From NCBI RefSeq assembly GCF_000411975.1, contig NZ_ASXG01000126.1, positions 124,001-188,000 of the forward strand: DNA of 64,000 bases. The letters run 5' to 3'. The stretch is from Amycolatopsis orientalis DSM 43388. Lineage in GTDB: Bacteria; Actinomycetota; Actinomycetes; Mycobacteriales; Pseudonocardiaceae. Each line of letters begins with the position of its first letter. Within the stretch, counting starts at the first letter, position 1. Positions 60,624 through 64,000 of this stretch are shown piece after piece. Position numbers and translations under genes: made by a program. The notes under the pieces were generated by a model. It was not told where the DNA came from. It did not search any database and was given only the letters and a program-made list of their open reading frames with translations.

Positions 60624-62354
60624 ATGACCAGTTATGACACCGATGTCCTCGTAGTCGGCAGCGGCCCGGCGGGCGGTTCCGCCGCCTTGCTGCTCGCGAC
60701 GTACGGCGTCCGCACCGTGCTGGCGACCAAGTACGGCTGGATGGCGCACACGCCGCGCGCGCACATCACCAACCAGCGGACCATGGAGGTGCTGCGCGAC
60801 CTCGGCATCGAAGACCAAGCGCTCGCGCAAGGCACTCCCCCGGAGCTGATGGGCGACACCGTGCTGTGCACGTCGCTCACGGGCGAGGAGATCGGCCGGA
60901 TCGCCAGCTGGGGCACCGCCGATCGCTCGGCCGCCGAGTACGCGGCGGCGAGCCCGTGTCACATGATCGACCTTCCGCAGACCTACCTCGAGCCGATCCT
61001 GGCGACGAACGCCGCCGCGCGCGGGGCGAAACTGCGCCTGGACACGGAATTCCTCGACTTCTCCCAGGACGCCGACGGCGTGACCGCGCGGCTGCGGGAC
61101 CGGGTTCGCGGCGACGAGTTCACCCTTCGCGCCCGCTACCTGATCGGCGCGGACGGCGCCCGCAGCCGCATCGCCGAACAGGCCGGTCTGCCGATCGACG
61201 GCCAGTCCGGCAAGGCGGGCAGCATGAACATCACCTTCACCGCCGACCTGTCCGAATACGTCGCGCACCGGCCGAGCGTGCTGTACTGGGTGATGCGGCC
61301 GGGCGCGCATCTCGGCGGCATCGGGATGGGCCTGGTGCGGATGGTCCGGCCGTGGAACGAATGGCTGCTGACCTGGGGCTACGACATCGCGCAGCCCCCG
61401 CCCGAAGTGGACGGGGACGAGGCGGCCCGGATCGTGCGGGACCTCGTCGGCGACCCGGATCTCCCGGTGGAGATCACCTCGACGTCCCTGTGGACGGTCA
61501 ACCACAGCTACGCCACGCAGTACTCGTCCGGCCGCGTCTTCTGCGCCGGCGACGCGGTGCACCGGCACCCGCCGTCCAACGGGCTCGGCTCCAACACCTC
61601 GGTCCAGGACGCGTACAACCTGGCGTGGAAACTCGCGATGGTGATCCGCGGCGAGGCGGGCGACGGGCTTCTCGACAGCTACAGCGCCGAGCGCGCCCCG
61701 GTCGGGAAGCAGATCGTGGACCGGGCGAACCTGAGCCGCGACCAGTTCGCGCCGATCTTCGCCGCGCTCGGCATCGACGGGGACACCGATGCGGACGGCA
61801 TCGCCGCCGGTCTCGCCGCCTGCACCGCCGCGACCGAGGAGGGCGCGCTCCGGCGGAAGGAGCTGCGGGCGGCGATCGAGCTGAAGAACTACGAGTTCAA
61901 CGCGCACGGCGTGGAGATGGATCAACGGTACGTGTCGAACGCTGTGCTTCCGGACGGCGCCGAACCCGCTGCCGACCGGGATCCCGAACTGTTCCACCGC
62001 CCCACGACCACGCCGGGCGCGAAACTGCCGCACGTCTGGCTCGTCGGCCCGGACGGGCGTCGGCTGTCCACTTTGGACCTGGTCGGCCGCGGCCGGTGGA
62101 CTGTCCTCACCGGACTCGCCGGCGGCGCCTGGCGGGACGCCGCCGCGAAAGCCGGTGCGGACCTCGGACTGGACCTGCGGGTCGTGACCATCGGTTCGCC
62201 CGAAGCCCGCGACTCCTACGGCGACTGGGCCCGGATCAGCGGCATCGAGGAAGACGGCTGCCTCCTCGTCCGGCCGGACGGCTATCTCGCCTGGCGGCGC
62301 GCCACCGCCGGAACTGGACTGCTCGAAACGCTTCGCAGCCTCCTCGACCGCTAG
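60624..62354 (+). CDS. FAD-dependent phenol/resorcinol-type hydroxylase
   Basis: 576 residues of the group A flavoprotein monooxygenases (PheA/TfdB-like). FAD motif VVGSGPAGGSAALLLA, DG motif YLIGADGARSRIAE, and GD motif VFCAGDAVHRHPPSNGLGSNTSVQDAYNLAWKLA. A C-terminal thioredoxin-like domain follows (about 450-576). It starts 17 bases after the fusion gene, so it probably produces that enzyme's substrate: para- or ortho-hydroxylation of resorcinol or a related phenol to hydroxyquinol (inferred). Its stop lies one base from the convergent glycosidase stop. Confidence 0.9.
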   Translation: MTSYDTDVLVVGSGPAGGSAALLLATYGVRTVLATKYGWMAHTPRAHITNQRTMEVLRDLGIEDQALAQGTPPELMGDTVLCTSLTGEEIGRIASWGTADRSAAEYAAASPCHMIDLPQTYLEPILATNAAARGAKLRLDTEFLDFSQDADGVTARLRDRVRGDEFTLRARYLIGADGARSRIAEQAGLPIDGQSGKAGSMNITFTADLSEYVAHRPSVLYWVMRPGAHLGGIGMGLVRMVRPWNEWLLTWGYDIAQPPPEVDGDEAARIVRDLVGDPDLPVEITSTSLWTVNHSYATQYSSGRVFCAGDAVHRHPPSNGLGSNTSVQDAYNLAWKLAMVIRGEAGDGLLDSYSAERAPVGKQIVDRANLSRDQFAPIFAALGIDGDTDADGIAAGLAACTAATEEGALRRKELRAAIELKNYEFNAHGVEMDQRYVSNAVLPDGAEPAADRDPELFHRPTTTPGAKLPHVWLVGPDGRRLSTLDLVGRGRWTVLTGLAGGAWRDAAAKAGADLGLDLRVVTIGSPEARDSYGDWARISGIEEDGCLLVRPDGYLAWRRATAGTGLLETLRSLLDR

Positions 62355-62355
62355 C

Positions 62356-64000
62356 TCACGGCATCCCCCACGGATCGCTCGCGCTGCCCGGGGCGACCGG
62401 CCGGACGGTGAAGTCCGGCCGGTCGCCGCGGCGGCAGACATACGCGTCCTGACCGCGTCCGAGATCGACCTGCACGTCGCCGTTCGCCAACCGCCGCCAC
62501 CGTCGCGGACGGCCGTGCGCGTCCGTCACCGTCAACTCGCCGTCGATGCCTGGCCGCAGCACACACGGCGCACCGGCCTCGCTGTGCACCTTCAGCCAGC
62601 GGGTTTTCCCGCCTTCACGCGATGCGCTCAGCAAGAACGCGCCTTCGGTCCGGAAGTCGCGCAACGCGATGTCGCCCCACGCTTCCGGTACCGCCGGGAA
62701 CAGCCGGAGCACTCCGCCCCAGCCCTGCACCAGCATGTCCTGCATGGATTTCGCGGCCGACAACGGCGTTTCGATCACCGGACCGGATTCCTTGTACATC
62801 GTGTTCGGCTGGATGTACCGCTGCTGGAGTTCACCAAGGTAATACGCCGCCTTCTCGCCGCGGAGCATCTGCGCGGAGATCGACGCGGCACCGGTGAAAG
62901 TGTAGCCCTGCAACGCACCCTCGAAGCCGACCCAGTGGTTGAGCGAGGTTTCGATGATTTCGCGGTGCTCCGGTTGTTCCCAGGTGATCTCGTAGAGCGG
63001 GTAGATCTGCAGCAAATGCGAGTAATGCCGGTGCGATTTCGCGAACGGCACTCCGGCGCCGATCATGTAGCCGTTCTCGTCGGCTGGGTAGTCGGTGAGC
63101 GTGGCGAGCACCTGCTGCCACTTCCCCGCCAGCGGATCCGCGATCCGCAGCTCGCGCGCGGTGTCCAGCAATGTCTTGCAGCCCCAGCGGATCAGCGCGA
63201 GGTCGTAGTTGGTGTCCGGAGCGTTGACGCCGTACTCCGGGGAGAACGTCGCCGGAAGATGCAGGCGGCCGTCCGGGCCGGGGGCGAGGAAGTGCAGGTA
63301 GTAGTTGATCGCCCTGCGCAGCAACGGGAACAGCGTGTCGCGCAGCAGCTGGCGGTCCATCGTGTGCCGGTAGCTGAGCCAGACGTTGTGCAGCGCCCAG
63401 GTGAGGTTGCCGACCTCGGGCGTCGGGGTGTCCTGGCCCGGGATGCCGACCGGATAACCGCTGGTCGCATCGGCGAGGCCGTTGAGCAGCGTCATGTCGG
63501 TGGTGCGCGGGATGCCCGCGGAATCGGCCTGGTACGGCTTCGCGACCTGGCTGGTGAGCCGGTCGCGGTACTTGCCGAGCGCGTAGCTGACCGCGTCGAG
63601 TTCGAGATGGTTGGAGCCCTGGATGAGCCAGTACTCCAGCTGCACGTTCAGGTTCCACCACGTCGCGGGCCACGGCGTGTTTTCCAGCCATGGTCCGGAA
63701 GTGGCCATCACCGGCGCTTCGCGCCGCGCGGCGGACGCGACTTTGTACAGCTGGATCCAGTAGAAACTCTGCAGCCGGGTGTCCGGAATGGACAGAAAGC
63801 TGCGCTGGTAGTAGTCGTGCCACCAGCGACGGTGGTCCCAGGTCAGCACGTCCAGCGCGCTCGCTTGCCGCACCGTCCGCAGCGCCCGGACCGCCGAGGT
63901 CTTCTCCGGATGCGACCACGCGACCGACGTGTACAACGTCCGCGCGCTGCCCCGGGCGACCTCGCGCCAGGCCGTCACGTGCTCGCCGCCCGCGAGCAGC
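62356..64000 (-). CDS. GH95-like glycoside hydrolase, 3' part, cut by window edge
   Basis: The last 548 or so residues of a large protein; the frame stays open to the window end, so the start is outside. An (alpha/alpha)6 catalytic domain is suggested by TPWPATWWNLNVQLEYWLIQGSNHLEL, LTWALHNVWLSYRHTMD, FSPEYGVNAPDTNYDLALI and SHRHYSHLLQIYPLYEI. The NLNVQLEYW block and acidic FSPEYG correspond to conserved parts of GH95 (alpha-L-fucosidase/galactosidase). A C-terminal beta domain ends SASDPWGMP. Exact linkage specificity is not decided. It may act with the PL8 lyase on complex glycans, but it is not in that operon. Confidence 0.8.
   Translation of the reverse strand, partial: LLAGGEHVTAWREVARGSARTLYTSVAWSHPEKTSAVRALRTVRQASALDVLTWDHRRWWHDYYQRSFLSIPDTRLQSFYWIQLYKVASAARREAPVMATSGPWLENTPWPATWWNLNVQLEYWLIQGSNHLELDAVSYALGKYRDRLTSQVAKPYQADSAGIPRTTDMTLLNGLADATSGYPVGIPGQDTPTPEVGNLTWALHNVWLSYRHTMDRQLLRDTLFPLLRRAINYYLHFLAPGPDGRLHLPATFSPEYGVNAPDTNYDLALIRWGCKTLLDTARELRIADPLAGKWQQVLATLTDYPADENGYMIGAGVPFAKSHRHYSHLLQIYPLYEITWEQPEHREIIETSLNHWVGFEGALQGYTFTGAASISAQMLRGEKAAYYLGELQQRYIQPNTMYKESGPVIETPLSAAKSMQDMLVQGWGGVLRLFPAVPEAWGDIALRDFRTEGAFLLSASREGGKTRWLKVHSEAGAPCVLRPGIDGELTVTDAHGRPRRWRRLANGDVQVDLGRGQDAYVCRRGDRPDFTVRPVAPGSASDPWGMP

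Noticed and set aside
57725..62354. Biosynthetic gene cluster for an aromatic natural product
   Set aside because: The enzymes form a complete catabolic sequence (hydroxylase, hydroxyquinol dioxygenase, maleylacetate reductase) with no synthase or transporter.

Overview
The window is very GC-rich with strong third-position GC bias. It is densely packed with short operons, uses many GTG and some TTG starts, and its gene families (GlgE, TreYZ, F420/LLM enzymes, EthA-type monooxygenase, DUF3040, MAB_1171c-like membrane protein) point to a filamentous actinomycete. Amycolatopsis or a close Pseudonocardiales relative is my best inference; no 16S or other marker is present to prove it. No tRNA, rRNA, CRISPR array, insertion sequence or prophage was seen.

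Layout. (1) 0-15 kb: alpha-glucan and trehalose metabolism. glgE and the 5' part of treS lie on the minus strand, followed by a stand-alone glgX. A WYL regulator (plus) converges on a minus-strand operon malQ-glgX2-treY-treZ. Both the GlgE/TreS and the TreY/TreZ routes are therefore side by side, with two glgX paralogues. (2) 15-23 kb: an LLM-class oxidoreductase, a DUF3040 membrane protein, an Lrp/AsnC regulator divergent from a large thiamine-diphosphate E1-like enzyme, and a GntR-ALDH-Zn-alcohol dehydrogenase set. (3) 23-31 kb: secreted proteins (small Ig-like, trypsin-like protease, Tat-exported CehA/McbA-type PHP hydrolase, lytic-transglycosylase-like), a methyltransferase, an alpha/beta hydrolase, and two unusual non-coding repeat tracts (23.6-24.3 kb and 29.1-29.7 kb). 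(4) 31-38.7 kb: a 2H phosphoesterase, an XRE-ImmA/IrrE-MAB_1171c-like operon, and a surface-glycan locus (sugar epimerase, a GT-C/GT2 fusion, a GtrA flippase, and a very clear SQD1-type UDP-sulfoquinovose synthase). (5) 38.8-46 kb: a five-gene, fully translation-coupled operon SWIM-DUF5691-MoxR ATPase-DUF5682-VWA. (6) 46-48 kb: a degraded acyl-CoA synthetase fragment and an EthA-type Baeyer-Villiger monooxygenase. (7) 48-57.7 kb: a uronate/glucarate catabolic island (Tat-exported PL8 lyase, alpha-ketoglutarate semialdehyde dehydrogenase, an unrecognised TIM-barrel-like protein, glucarate-dehydratase-like enzyme, KdgD, IclR regulator, uronate dehydrogenase). (8) 57.7-62.4 kb: an aromatic operon for resorcinol/hydroxyquinol (AraC regulator, a fused maleylacetate reductase-hydroxyquinol dioxygenase, an FAD phenol hydroxylase). 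(9) 62.4-64 kb: the 3' part of a GH95-like glycoside hydrolase.

How they work together. Region 1 interconverts glycogen, maltodextrin, maltose-1-phosphate and trehalose. Region 7 would oxidise glucuronate/galacturonate to an aldarate and on to 2-oxoglutarate. Region 8 funnels resorcinol-type phenols through hydroxyquinol and maleylacetate to 3-oxoadipate. The most system-like unexplained parts are the five-gene MoxR/VWA operon, the SQD1/GtrA/GT glycan locus, and three intergenic repeat tracts. One of those tracts is an amplified gene junction carrying stop codon, ribosome-binding site and start.
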